Assembly: GCA_001596155.1 (NCBI GenBank)
Contig: CP014771.1
Location: 3,906,001 to 3,970,000 of the forward strand
From: Hymenobacter psoromatis
GTDB taxonomy: Bacteria > Bacteroidota > Bacteroidia > Cytophagales > Hymenobacteraceae
Reading direction: 5' to 3'
DNA length: 64,000 bases
The notes under the pieces were generated by a model. It ran no database searches, had not been told where the DNA came from, and worked only from the letters and a program-made list of their open reading frames with translations. Shown one piece after another: positions 8,159-15,778 of the stretch; position 1 is the stretch's first letter, and every line of letters starts with the position of its first letter. The translations under genes and the position numbers were made by a program.

Positions 8159-9292
8159 GTGAAATTTCAGGACATCCCCAATCAAACGGCCCTCAAGGAC
8201 GTACTGCGCCAGTCGGTGCAGCGCGGGCACGTGGCGCACGCCCAGCTGTTTCGCGGGGCGGAGGGCTCGGCGGTCCTACCCCTCGCGCTGGCCTACGCGC
8301 AGTATCTCAACTGCGAGGGCCGCGCCGACGATGCCGAAGACAGCTGCGGCCACTGCCCGGCCTGCCTGAAAATCAGCAAGCTGGTGCATCCCGACCTTAA
8401 CTTTATTCTACCCACCACCACGACCAAGGCGGTGCCCAAGGATGCTACCAGTGGCCGGTTTATGGCCGAGTGGCGCACCTTTCTGACCGAGAGCCCCTAC
8501 CAGGGCTTCAACGACTGGATGCAGCATATCGGGGCCGAAAACAAGCAGGGTAGCATCTCGAAAGAGGAAGCCGGCCAGCTACTCAAGCTGGTGTCGCTCA
8601 AGGCTTTCGAGGCGCGGTTTAAGCTCGTCATTATCTGGCTGCCCGAGCTGATGCACCCGGCCGCCGCCAACGCCGTGCTCAAGCTGCTGGAGGAGCCGCC
8701 GCCCGCCACGGTGTTTTTGCTGGTCAGCAACGAGCCCGAGCGGCTGCTACCCACCATCATCAGCCGGGTGCAGCCGGTGGCGGTGCGGCCGTTTTCGGAA
8801 GATGATATTGCCGCTTATTTAACGGCGCATTACCACGTGCCCGAAGCCAAAGCCCGGCAGGTGGCGCAGTTAGCCGAGGGCAACCTGGGCGCGGCCATCG
8901 CTAGCCGCGAGCAGAGCGCCGACCACGACTACGCCGATTTTTTCATCAAGTGGATGCGCAAGTGCTTCTCGCTGAAAATGACCGACGTAATGGCCCTCGC
9001 CGACGAGTTTCAGAAGATGGGCCGCGAAAACCAGAAGGAGCAGCTCAGCTTCTCGCTGGGGCTGCTGCGCAAGGTGCTGCTCTACGGCCTCGACCCGCAG
9101 CTGGTGCCGCACCTGCCCAGCGGCGAGCAGCAGTTCGTGCAGGGTTTCAGCAAGTTCGTGACCCCCAACAACGCCGACCAGCTCACCGAAGAGTTGAACA
9201 CGGCCCACTATCACATCGAGCGCAACGCCAACCCGCGCATGGTTTTCGTGGATGCCTCGCTGCGCCTGGGCCAGCAGCTGCGCCGCGCCTGA
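8159..9292 (+). CDS. holB: DNA polymerase III subunit delta prime
   Basis: Clamp-loader subunit; opens and loads the beta clamp with the gamma/tau and delta subunits. 377 residues with a GTG start at 8159, two bases after the previous stop. AAA+ fold, but the P-loop position reads FRGAEGSAVLP without Gly-Lys-Thr, as expected for the non-hydrolysing delta prime. Zinc-type cysteines C-x13-CGHCPAC lie near residues 52-71. The later segment NAVLKLLEEPPPATVFLLVS and the SRVQPVAVRPF (sensor/SRC-like) motif are typical. Firm identification. Confidence 0.93.
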   Translation: MKFQDIPNQTALKDVLRQSVQRGHVAHAQLFRGAEGSAVLPLALAYAQYLNCEGRADDAEDSCGHCPACLKISKLVHPDLNFILPTTTTKAVPKDATSGRFMAEWRTFLTESPYQGFNDWMQHIGAENKQGSISKEEAGQLLKLVSLKAFEARFKLVIIWLPELMHPAAANAVLKLLEEPPPATVFLLVSNEPERLLPTIISRVQPVAVRPFSEDDIAAYLTAHYHVPEAKARQVAQLAEGNLGAAIASREQSADHDYADFFIKWMRKCFSLKMTDVMALADEFQKMGRENQKEQLSFSLGLLRKVLLYGLDPQLVPHLPSGEQQFVQGFSKFVTPNNADQLTEELNTAHYHIERNANPRMVFVDASLRLGQQLRRA

Positions 9293-9294
9293 GC

Positions 9295-9403
9295 GTAGCG
9301 CGAAGTTTCCACTTCGTGCGCGAGCGCAGCGAGCAGGCGGCACCGGGCCGCGCGAACGACGATGCGCGCTGCGCTCGCGCACGAAGTGGAAACTTCGCGC
9401 TAC
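9295..9403. repeat. Perfect 37-bp inverted repeat (GTAGCGCGAA family)
   Basis: Arms 9295-9331 and 9367-9403 are perfect complements, starting GTAGCGCGAAGTTTCCACTT. Loop 35 bp. It starts 3 bp after the holB stop. The same outer sequence GTAGCGCGAA recurs in the palindrome at 59566-59670, so these are copies of one family. Confidence 0.9.
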
Positions 9404-9423
9404 TTCCTGCCGACCTTTGTGCT

Positions 9424-10356
9424 ATGCGCTGCCTGCTTGCCCTATTCCTGCTCCTTGTATTGAACCCGGCGCGGGCGCAGGTGGGGCCGGCCCTACCCCC
9501 CCCCGACCCGGCCATGAACCCCGGCATTCACCAGGGGCGCTTCATTGGGGTAGTGGTAGGCACAACGGTAGTTTATGCCCTGACTTCCTATTTCTTGGGC
9601 AAAACCTGGTACACCAAGCGCGTGCCGTTTCACACCTTCAACGACAACGGCGAGTGGCTGCAAATGGACAAGGTGGGCCACGCCACCACGGCCTACGCCA
9701 TCAGCCGGGGCGAGTACGAGCTGTTTCGCTGGAGCGGCGTCAATGAGCGCGCTTCGGTGCTCACGGGTAGCCTCATCGCGCTGCTCTACCAGACTACTAT
9801 TGAGCTGTTTGACGGCCGCTCGGAGGGCTGGGGCTTTTCGAAGGGCGACATGGCGGCCAACCTCAGCGGCATTGGCCTTTTCATGGGACAGCAGTACGGC
9901 TTTGGCGAGCAAAAAGCCAGCCTGCGCTACGGCTGGCGCCAGAGCATCTACCCGCAATATCGTCCCAATTTGCTTGGGCAAAGCATTGGCAGTCAGATGC
10001 TAAAGGATTATAATGGCCAGCAGTACTGGCTGTCGTTCAATATGGCTTCGGTGCTGCCGGTGGGGCCGTCGTTTCCGCGCTGGCTCAACCTGGATGTGGG
10101 CTACAGTGGTAGCGGCATGACCGGCGGCCACGCCAACCCGCCCTACTTCGACGCCGACGGCAAGGAGGTGAAATTCACTCGTTACCGCCAGTTTTATGTG
10201 TCGCCCGATATCAGTCTGGCCCGCCTGCCCGGCCTCAACAATACTGGTCAGCGCCTGCTGGCGGCCGGGCAGTTTTTTAAAATCCCTACCCCCTCCATCG
10301 AGTACAGTGGGCTGCATGGCGTACGATTTCATCCGTTATTTGTGGGTAAGGACTAA
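9424..10356 (+). CDS. DUF2279 domain-containing protein (YfiM-like)
   Basis: 310 residues from the ATG at 9424, with a Sec signal peptide (MRCLLALFLLLVLNPARAQ). The mature part contains the DUF2279 core: DKVGHATTAYAIS, the segment IELFDGRSEGWGFSKGDMAANLSG, and a C-terminal HGVRFHPLFVGKD. The family is predicted to sit in the envelope; its function is unknown. A GACCTTTG box (one mismatch to TAnnTTTG) at 9412-9419 lies only 4 nt before the ATG, implying a leaderless or nearly leaderless mRNA. A longer frame reaching back to 8950 runs through holB and a palindrome and is not real. Confidence 0.85.
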   Translation: MRCLLALFLLLVLNPARAQVGPALPPPDPAMNPGIHQGRFIGVVVGTTVVYALTSYFLGKTWYTKRVPFHTFNDNGEWLQMDKVGHATTAYAISRGEYELFRWSGVNERASVLTGSLIALLYQTTIELFDGRSEGWGFSKGDMAANLSGIGLFMGQQYGFGEQKASLRYGWRQSIYPQYRPNLLGQSIGSQMLKDYNGQQYWLSFNMASVLPVGPSFPRWLNLDVGYSGSGMTGGHANPPYFDADGKEVKFTRYRQFYVSPDISLARLPGLNNTGQRLLAAGQFFKIPTPSIEYSGLHGVRFHPLFVGKD

Positions 10357-10360
10357 TTTT

Positions 10361-10430
10361 TTCGCACAGAGTTCACGGAGTTGCGCAGAGTTTGTTTCTG
10401 CTCTGCGTAACTCCGTGAACTCTGTGCGAA
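10361..10430. repeat. 30-bp inverted repeat with CACAGAGTT/CACGGAGTT units
   Basis: Arms 10361-10390 and 10401-10430, one mismatch, loop 10 bp. Each arm contains three 9-10 bp units: CACAGAGTT, CACGGAGTT, GCGCAGAGT. It fills the gap between the DUF2279 gene and hemC and could also act as a terminator. Confidence 0.9.
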
Positions 10431-10439
10431 CTATTCAAC

Positions 10440-11381
10440 ATGCCAAACTTCCCTATCCGCCTTGCCACCCGCGCCTCGCGCCTCGCCCTGTGGCAAACCG
10501 AGCACGTGGCCAGCCTGCTCAACCAAGCCGGCCTACCCACCGAAATCGTGCCTATGCAAACCATCGGCGACAAGGTGCTGGACCGCTCGCTGACCAAGAT
10601 TGGTGCTAAGGGCGTCTTCACCGAAGAGCTGGAAGAAAGCCTGCGCCGCAACGAAACCCACCTGGCCATTCACTCGGCCAAGGACGTGCAAAGCTCCCTA
10701 CCCCCCGATTTGGAACTGGTCGCGTTTCTGGAGCGCGAGCAGGTTAATGACGTGGTTATCAGTTTTCAGGAAGATTTTGACATTAATAAACCCGGTATTC
10801 TGCTAGGCACCAGCAGTACCCGCCGCAAGGCGCTGCTGCGCCGCTTCTACCCCCAGGCCAATACGGCTGAGGCGCGCGGTAATCTTCAGACGCGCCTGCG
10901 CAAGCTGCAGGAAGGCGAGTACGACGCCCTCGTGCTGGCCTACGCCGGCGTGCACCGCATGGGCTACGATAGCCTCATTCGCCACGTGCTGCCCAGCGAT
11001 AAGTTTGTGCCGCCCGTGGGCCAGGGCAGCATCGCCGTCGAGTGCTCACGGTTTCTGGATAACGACTTGAAAGCGAAGATAAAAGCCGCGCTCGACCACC
11101 CCGCTACCCACCGTTGCCTGCTGGCCGAGCGCGCCTTTTTGCGCACGATGGAAGGCGGATGCAGCATTCCGTCGTTTGCGCTGGCTACCCTCACTGCAGC
11201 CGGCGACCTGCACCTGCACGGCGGCCTCATCAGCCTCAGCGGCGAGGAATACGTTGATTTTACCCAAACTGCCCCCGCCGCGCAGGCCGAGGGCCTCGGC
11301 ATGGCCGTGGCCGACTACGTGCTGGGCCACGGCGGCGAGGCCATTCTGGCCAGCATCCGCGAGCAGCGGGGCGAACTATAG
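10440..11381 (+). CDS. hemC: Hydroxymethylbilane synthase (porphobilinogen deaminase)
   Basis: Condenses four porphobilinogen units into hydroxymethylbilane in tetrapyrrole (haem) synthesis, in the cytosol. 313 residues, ATG at 10440. Opens with the family motif IRLATRASRLALWQ; contains KDVQSSLP, the GTSSTRRKA phosphate-binding segment, and GGCSIPSF with Cys241, the attachment site of the dipyrromethane cofactor. Usual length. It follows a palindrome rather than a visible promoter. Confidence 0.96.
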   Translation: MPNFPIRLATRASRLALWQTEHVASLLNQAGLPTEIVPMQTIGDKVLDRSLTKIGAKGVFTEELEESLRRNETHLAIHSAKDVQSSLPPDLELVAFLEREQVNDVVISFQEDFDINKPGILLGTSSTRRKALLRRFYPQANTAEARGNLQTRLRKLQEGEYDALVLAYAGVHRMGYDSLIRHVLPSDKFVPPVGQGSIAVECSRFLDNDLKAKIKAALDHPATHRCLLAERAFLRTMEGGCSIPSFALATLTAAGDLHLHGGLISLSGEEYVDFTQTAPAAQAEGLGMAVADYVLGHGGEAILASIREQRGEL

Positions 11382-11432
11382 GGGGTAGGGATTGCGTAAG
11401 TCAGCTGATTTTGCCTCCTAAGTTTAGCTCGT

Positions 11433-12077
11433 ATGAAATCACTATGTGCCGGGCGTCGCGCCGTTTTTTTGTGTTTGCTAATGCTGCTGAGCCTAGCTGC
11501 CCAGGCTGCCGAAAAGCCTCATAAAAGCAAGAAAGATGAGGTAGTGACGATTACGACCAGTCTGGGAGTCATTCGGCTTATCTTATTCAGCGATACGCCG
11601 TTGCACCGGGCTAATTTCCTGAAAAAAGCCCAGAATGGCTTTTACAACGGCACCACCTTTCACCGCGTGGTGCCCAACTTCATGGTGCAGGGCGGCGACC
11701 CCAACACCAAGGACAGCGACCCGGCCAACGATGGCCAGGGTCCGCCCAACGATACCACGATTCCGGCCGAGCTGGTGGCGGGCCACCGGCACGACTACGG
11801 CGCCGTGGCCGCCGCCCGCTCGGCCGACTTCGTGAACCCGCAGCGGGCCAGTAATTCCAGCCAGTTCTACCTGGTAGATAACCACCAGGGCACGCATTTT
11901 CTCGATGGTCAATACACTATTTTTGGCCAGGTAATCAGCGGGTTGGAGGTATTAGACAAAATAGCTGCCCTACCCCGCGACCGCCGCGACCGGCCCACTA
12001 GCGACCTCAAAATGACGATGACGGTGGAAAAGCTGAAGAAGAAGAAAATCACGGAACTGTATGGCCATCAGTATTAA
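11433..12077 (+). CDS. Secreted peptidyl-prolyl cis-trans isomerase, cyclophilin type
   Basis: Catalyses proline isomerisation, probably in the periplasm. 214 residues; N-terminal signal peptide (residues 1-26, ending AAQAA). The cyclophilin domain starts with VVTITTSLGVIRL and includes the catalytic-type segment NGTTFHRVVPNFMVQGGDPN (Arg and Phe of the active site) and SNSSQFYLVDN in place of the more common NGSQFFI. ATG at 11433, about 50 nt after hemC. The following reductase starts 6 nt after its stop, so the two are probably an operon. Confidence 0.92.
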   Translation: MKSLCAGRRAVFLCLLMLLSLAAQAAEKPHKSKKDEVVTITTSLGVIRLILFSDTPLHRANFLKKAQNGFYNGTTFHRVVPNFMVQGGDPNTKDSDPANDGQGPPNDTTIPAELVAGHRHDYGAVAAARSADFVNPQRASNSSQFYLVDNHQGTHFLDGQYTIFGQVISGLEVLDKIAALPRDRRDRPTSDLKMTMTVEKLKKKKITELYGHQY

Positions 12078-12083
12078 ACGTCC

Positions 12084-12998
12084 ATGAAGATTCTGCTCAC
12101 CGGCTCCAACGGCTTGCTCGGGCAAAAGCTCGTGGCCTTGCTGCACGATATGCCCGATGTGGAGCTGGTGGCTACCGCCCGCAGCGGTAACCGGCTAGCC
12201 GAGCTTTATCCGATGCTCCGCTTCGTGCTGCTCGACGTGACGGATGCGGCCCAGGTGCAGCAAGTGCTTGCCACTGAGCGCCCTACCCACTTCATTCACA
12301 CCGCCGCCATGACGCAGGTGGACGAGTGCGAGCAGCACCAGGACGCCTGCTGGGTCCAGAACGTGACGGCCGTAGCGCACGTGGCAGCTGCCTGCGCGCA
12401 GTTCGGCATTCACCTCACGCACCTCAGCACCGATTTTATTTTCAACGGCGAAGAGGCCCTGCTGACCGAAGACGCTACCCCCGACCCCATCAGCCACTAC
12501 GGGGCAAGCAAGCTAGCTGCCGAGCGCATTGTGCAGGCTGCCAGCGGCTTGCGGTGGGCCATTGCGCGCACGGTGCTGGTCTATGGCACGCTCACGGCGG
12601 GTAGCCGCAGCAACATCGTGCTCTGGGTGCGCGATTCGTTGCGCAAAGGTCAGAAAATCAAAGTAGTAGATGACCAGTGGCGCACGCCCACTCTGGCCGA
12701 AGACCTGGCGCTGGGCTGCTGGCTACTGGCCCGGCAATCGGCCCAGGGCATCTACCACCTCAGTGGCCGCGAACTGCTGACGCCCTACCAGATGGCGCAG
12801 CAGGTAGCCCGCTTTTTCCGGCTCGACCAGTCGCTGCTGGAGCGCGTGGATAGCAGCACGTTTACGCAACTGGCCCGGCGGCCGGCCCGCACCGGCTTCA
12901 ACATTGCTAAAGCCGAGCGCGAGCTAGGCTACCAGCCGCGTTCCTTTGCCGAAGGCATCGGCCTGCTAGCCCAGCAAACGGAGCCCGCTGCCACGTAG
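12084..12998 (+). CDS. SDR-family sugar-nucleotide reductase, dTDP-4-dehydrorhamnose reductase-like (RmlD)
   Basis: 304 residues. Rossmann motif GSNGLLGQK at residues 7-15 binds NAD(P)H; catalytic Tyr-x3-Lys is in HYGASKLAAE; the AAMTQVDECEQ and LSTDFIFNG segments are RmlD-like. The family reduces dTDP-4-keto-sugars to dTDP-L-rhamnose and similar nucleotide sugars. RmlA/B/C are not in this window, so the exact substrate is open. It is 6 nt downstream of the cyclophilin gene and followed by a strong terminator. Confidence 0.85.
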   Translation: MKILLTGSNGLLGQKLVALLHDMPDVELVATARSGNRLAELYPMLRFVLLDVTDAAQVQQVLATERPTHFIHTAAMTQVDECEQHQDACWVQNVTAVAHVAAACAQFGIHLTHLSTDFIFNGEEALLTEDATPDPISHYGASKLAAERIVQAASGLRWAIARTVLVYGTLTAGSRSNIVLWVRDSLRKGQKIKVVDDQWRTPTLAEDLALGCWLLARQSAQGIYHLSGRELLTPYQMAQQVARFFRLDQSLLERVDSSTFTQLARRPARTGFNIAKAERELGYQPRSFAEGIGLLAQQTEPAAT

Positions 12999-13020
12999 AA
13001 AATGCGATTAAGCGGCCATC

Positions 13021-13055
13021 AAAAAAGCCCGCTGGCAATGCCAGCGGGCTTTTCA
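13021..13055 (+). terminator. Rho-independent terminator after the RmlD-like gene
   Basis: Near-perfect stem AGCCCGCTGGCA / TGCCAGCGGGCT (13026-13050) flanked by A and T runs, so it can act in both directions. Confidence 0.9.
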
Positions 13056-13220
13056 ACTATAAGCCTTCCGCTTCTAAAATACATCTACTGAAATAATTGG
13101 ACTCTGATAAAAGGACTAATTTTGAAATAGTTTGCGCCAGATTAGGCAGCTGGCAATTGACTGGTAGTGAGCTGCTAACTACGTAGATTGAAATTCAAAG
13201 GATATTTTGCCCCCGCTCTT

Positions 13221-13424
13221 CTACAAATGGTCGGGCCACTCGCCAATGAGCAAGCCGCCTACGAGTAGCGCCGTGCGCTGGCGCAAAGCAGCTTCGCCAA
13301 GGGCGCGCGGAACCAGGCGGCCATCCAACGTGGTGAAGTCGCGGCCCGCCGCAAGAGAAGTATAATCGGCCGGAGACGAGCTCGAGTGCGAAAAACCCTG
13401 ACGGGATGAACGGGCGGTTTTCAT
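13221..13424 (-). CDS. Small protein of unknown function
   Basis: 67 residues from the ATG at 13424; a longer frame to 13526 uses a weaker start. Ser-rich N-terminus (QGFSHSSSSPADY), C-terminal half with a short hydrophobic stretch (TALLVGGLLIGEW). Not recognised. The upstream 320 bp is AT-rich regulatory-looking DNA that carries two TTTGTGACA motifs. Same strand as the peptide-importer genes, but too far from them to be called the same operon. Confidence 0.4.
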   Translation of the reverse strand: MKTARSSRQGFSHSSSSPADYTSLAAGRDFTTLDGRLVPRALGEAALRQRTALLVGGLLIGEWPDHL

Positions 13425-13743
13425 CGTGAATGTGCGAAATAGGGTTGCGAATGCAGGATAGTGCGGTGTTGTTAAGCAGTAATCCGATACAAGATTAGCG
13501 ATGCTTTCAACCTCGCAAAAGGACACAAGCTCTTGTTTTGTGACATTGATTATTTTTAATATTGGCCAAAAAATACAATAAAATACTAAAAATAAGACAA
13601 AATTTATTTTTTCTGCTTATTGACTTATTACTTAAAGGCTTGATTAAAAGAAATTTGTAGGATTTATCCTAGAAATCGAACTGGTAGCTATTGGCTAATT
13701 TTGTGACAATTTCCCTTCCGTTTCGGCAGACTTTACGGTAGGT
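13425..13743. other. AT-rich intergenic region with two TTTGTGACA motifs
   Basis: 319 bp, much richer in A+T than its surroundings. Motifs TTTGTGACATT (13537-13547) and TTTGTGACAATT (13700-13711) recur upstream of the peptide gene and the 502-residue gene. No coding frame with gene-like content. Confidence 0.5.
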
Positions 13744-14733
13744 TTATTCGGGGTTAGAACGCTGGTTGAGTGCCTGCGCCAACTGCTGCAAGGCTAACAG
13801 CGTGCACAGCAGGGCCACTCCTGGGGCCGTTGCCACCCACCACGCGGTGGGGTCCTGGCGCACGGTAGCGAGCAGGCTACCCCAGCTTACCTGGTCAGGT
13901 GCCTGGCCTACTCCCAGAAAAGCGAGGGCATTTTCCAGGCCAACCAGGCCGGCCAGCGTGAGCGGGGCAAATGAAAACAAGGGCAGACACGCGTGGGGTA
14001 GGGCATGGCGCAGCCACACGCGCCAGGCGGGTAGCCCGCTGGCGTGCGCGGCTTCCACGAAGGGCTGCACCCGCACCCGCAGCATTTGCGCCCGTACCAG
14101 GCGGGCGGTTTCGGGCCAGGCCACCAGCGCCAGCAGGCCAAGTAGCTGCACGGGGCCAAGCGGCGGGCCGGCCGCCAGGGCCACCAACAGGATGAGGCGA
14201 GGCACCGCGCCCAGCAGCGCCGTAGCCCCGAGAACCAGGCTGTCGAGTGGCAGCGGCAATGTGCGCCGGCTGCCGGCTGCCCGGCGCGATGAATACCAAC
14301 TGGCCGCTCCGGCGATTACTACCAGCGTGCCGACCACGAAAATGCGGGCGGGCAGGGCGGCCAGCCACCAGCCTGCGGCCAGCAGCCACCCCGCGCTGGC
14401 CAGCGGCAGGCGCAGCTGCTTATTGCCCCAAAAGCCTGCCGCGCTGCCTGCCACCGCCCCCACGAAAGTAGCCAGCCCCACGGCCGGCAGGCTTATCAGT
14501 ACCAGCCGCCGGGCACCGGCCACCAGCCCGGCTACTACATCGCGGCCGAGCGGGTCGGTGCCGAGGTAGTGGGGCGGGCTGGGCGGCGTAGCCATGTGCA
14601 GCAGGTCGGGCGTGGCGGCGGGGTAGGGCAGCGGCAGCCAGGGTGCCAGCAGGCCAATCATTAGCAAAAACAATAACCAGCTGATAGCCAGCCAGTGGTT
14701 TGGGTTATATGGGGTCCTTTGGGCCAGCTTCAT
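13744..14733 (-). CDS. Peptide/nickel-type ABC transporter permease (DppC/OppC-like)
   Basis: 329 residues, ATG at 14733, several membrane segments. N-terminal DppC-type helix (WLLFLLMIGLLAPWL), then the HYLGTDPLGRDVVAGLVAG segment diagnostic of DppC/OppC permeases, and a BPD_transp_1 domain with the EAA-like loop (ASGLPAWRVWLRHALPHA). Imports oligopeptides or a similar ligand with the two upstream partners. Overlaps the preceding permease stop by 4 nt, so translation is coupled. No ABC ATPase gene follows; the ATPase must come from elsewhere. Confidence 0.88.
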   Translation of the reverse strand: MKLAQRTPYNPNHWLAISWLLFLLMIGLLAPWLPLPYPAATPDLLHMATPPSPPHYLGTDPLGRDVVAGLVAGARRLVLISLPAVGLATFVGAVAGSAAGFWGNKQLRLPLASAGWLLAAGWWLAALPARIFVVGTLVVIAGAASWYSSRRAAGSRRTLPLPLDSLVLGATALLGAVPRLILLVALAAGPPLGPVQLLGLLALVAWPETARLVRAQMLRVRVQPFVEAAHASGLPAWRVWLRHALPHACLPLFSFAPLTLAGLVGLENALAFLGVGQAPDQVSWGSLLATVRQDPTAWWVATAPGVALLCTLLALQQLAQALNQRSNPE

Positions 14734-15776
14734 GCGGAAGGACGAAGGCGGGGGTCAACCAGAAAATAGAGAATGTCGGCAAGCACTAGACCCAACAGGC
14801 GCACGCCGGCAATCAGCAATACCCCGGCTATCACCACCGGGTAGTCGTGGGTTGCGGCCGCCTCCGCCAGCAGGCGGCCGCTGCCGGGCAGGGCAAAAAC
14901 TACCTCCACCACCACCGTGCCGGCTACCAAGGTGGGTAGGAGGTCGGTGAGCGTGGTGAAGAGCGGCAGCAGCGCATTGGGCAGCAGATGCTGCCGCAAC
15001 ACCCGGCCAATGGGCAAGCCTTTGGCGCGGGCCGTGGTAGCATACGCAGTGGCTAGCTCGTGGCGCAGGCTTGCCGCCAAGGGCAGGGTCAGCTCTGGAA
15101 GCACGGCCAGCACCAGGCTGAGAATAGGCAGCCCGGCCCGCGCGGCCCAATATACCAAACTGGCTAACCCGCTGGTTGCCTGGCCTTGGCGGGTAGCGGG
15201 CAGAATATTGAGGACATCCGGGTTGGCCAGCAGCAGCAGGAGCGCCAGCGCCAGTAAAAAAAGCGGCATCACCTGCAAAAACGCGAGGCTGGCCCGCACC
15301 AGGGTGCGCCCGCGTCCCCGTGCGGCCCGCGCTAAATACAAAGCCAGCCCCACTGCCAGGGCCGAAGCCAGTGCTGCCGCGCTACCCACCAGGGGCACAC
15401 TATAGGCCAGGGCTTGGCCGAGCAGCGTGGCCACGGGTTGCCCCGACACGTAGGATTGGCCCAGGTTGCCCCGCAGCAACTGGCTGACCCACTGCTGATA
15501 CTGATTATGAAGGCCGTGCCAGTGCCACTGCCCGTTCGGGCCGGGCGAGCGCGTGACGTAAAAGACGGGCTCGGCCAATCCGAGCCGTTGGCGGATAGCC
15601 TGCTGACTGGCCAGCGCTTGCGCGGGGGTAGTGGGGTAGGATAGTTCGCTGGCTTCGCCCAGGGCTTGCTGCTCGGGGCCACCGGGCAGGAGCCGGCTTA
15701 CCAGAAACACCAGCGAGGCAATGCCCCAGGCTGCCAGCGCCGCCCGCCCAAGCCGTGCCAGTAACCAGCGCCCCAT
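14730..15776 (-). CDS. Peptide-type ABC transporter permease (DppB/OppB-like)
   Basis: 348 residues, ATG at 15776. Starts with a hydrophobic helix and the DppB-type opening (VFLVSRLLPGGPEQQAL). It has a periplasmic loop and then the transmembrane domain with the cytoplasmic coupling loop (TARAKGLPIGRVLRQHLLPNA), which contacts the ATPase. 2 nt downstream of the substrate-binding protein gene and overlapping the next permease by 4 nt: one operon, oppA-oppB-oppC order. Confidence 0.88.
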   Translation of the reverse strand: MGRWLLARLGRAALAAWGIASLVFLVSRLLPGGPEQQALGEASELSYPTTPAQALASQQAIRQRLGLAEPVFYVTRSPGPNGQWHWHGLHNQYQQWVSQLLRGNLGQSYVSGQPVATLLGQALAYSVPLVGSAAALASALAVGLALYLARAARGRGRTLVRASLAFLQVMPLFLLALALLLLLANPDVLNILPATRQGQATSGLASLVYWAARAGLPILSLVLAVLPELTLPLAASLRHELATAYATTARAKGLPIGRVLRQHLLPNALLPLFTTLTDLLPTLVAGTVVVEVVFALPGSGRLLAEAAATHDYPVVIAGVLLIAGVRLLGLVLADILYFLVDPRLRPSA

Positions 15777-15778
15777 AC

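Noticed and set aside
8950..9423. Long plus-strand frame running from inside holB into the DUF2279 gene
   Set aside because: It is out of frame with holB, passes through a palindrome, and the signal peptide at 9424 marks the real start.
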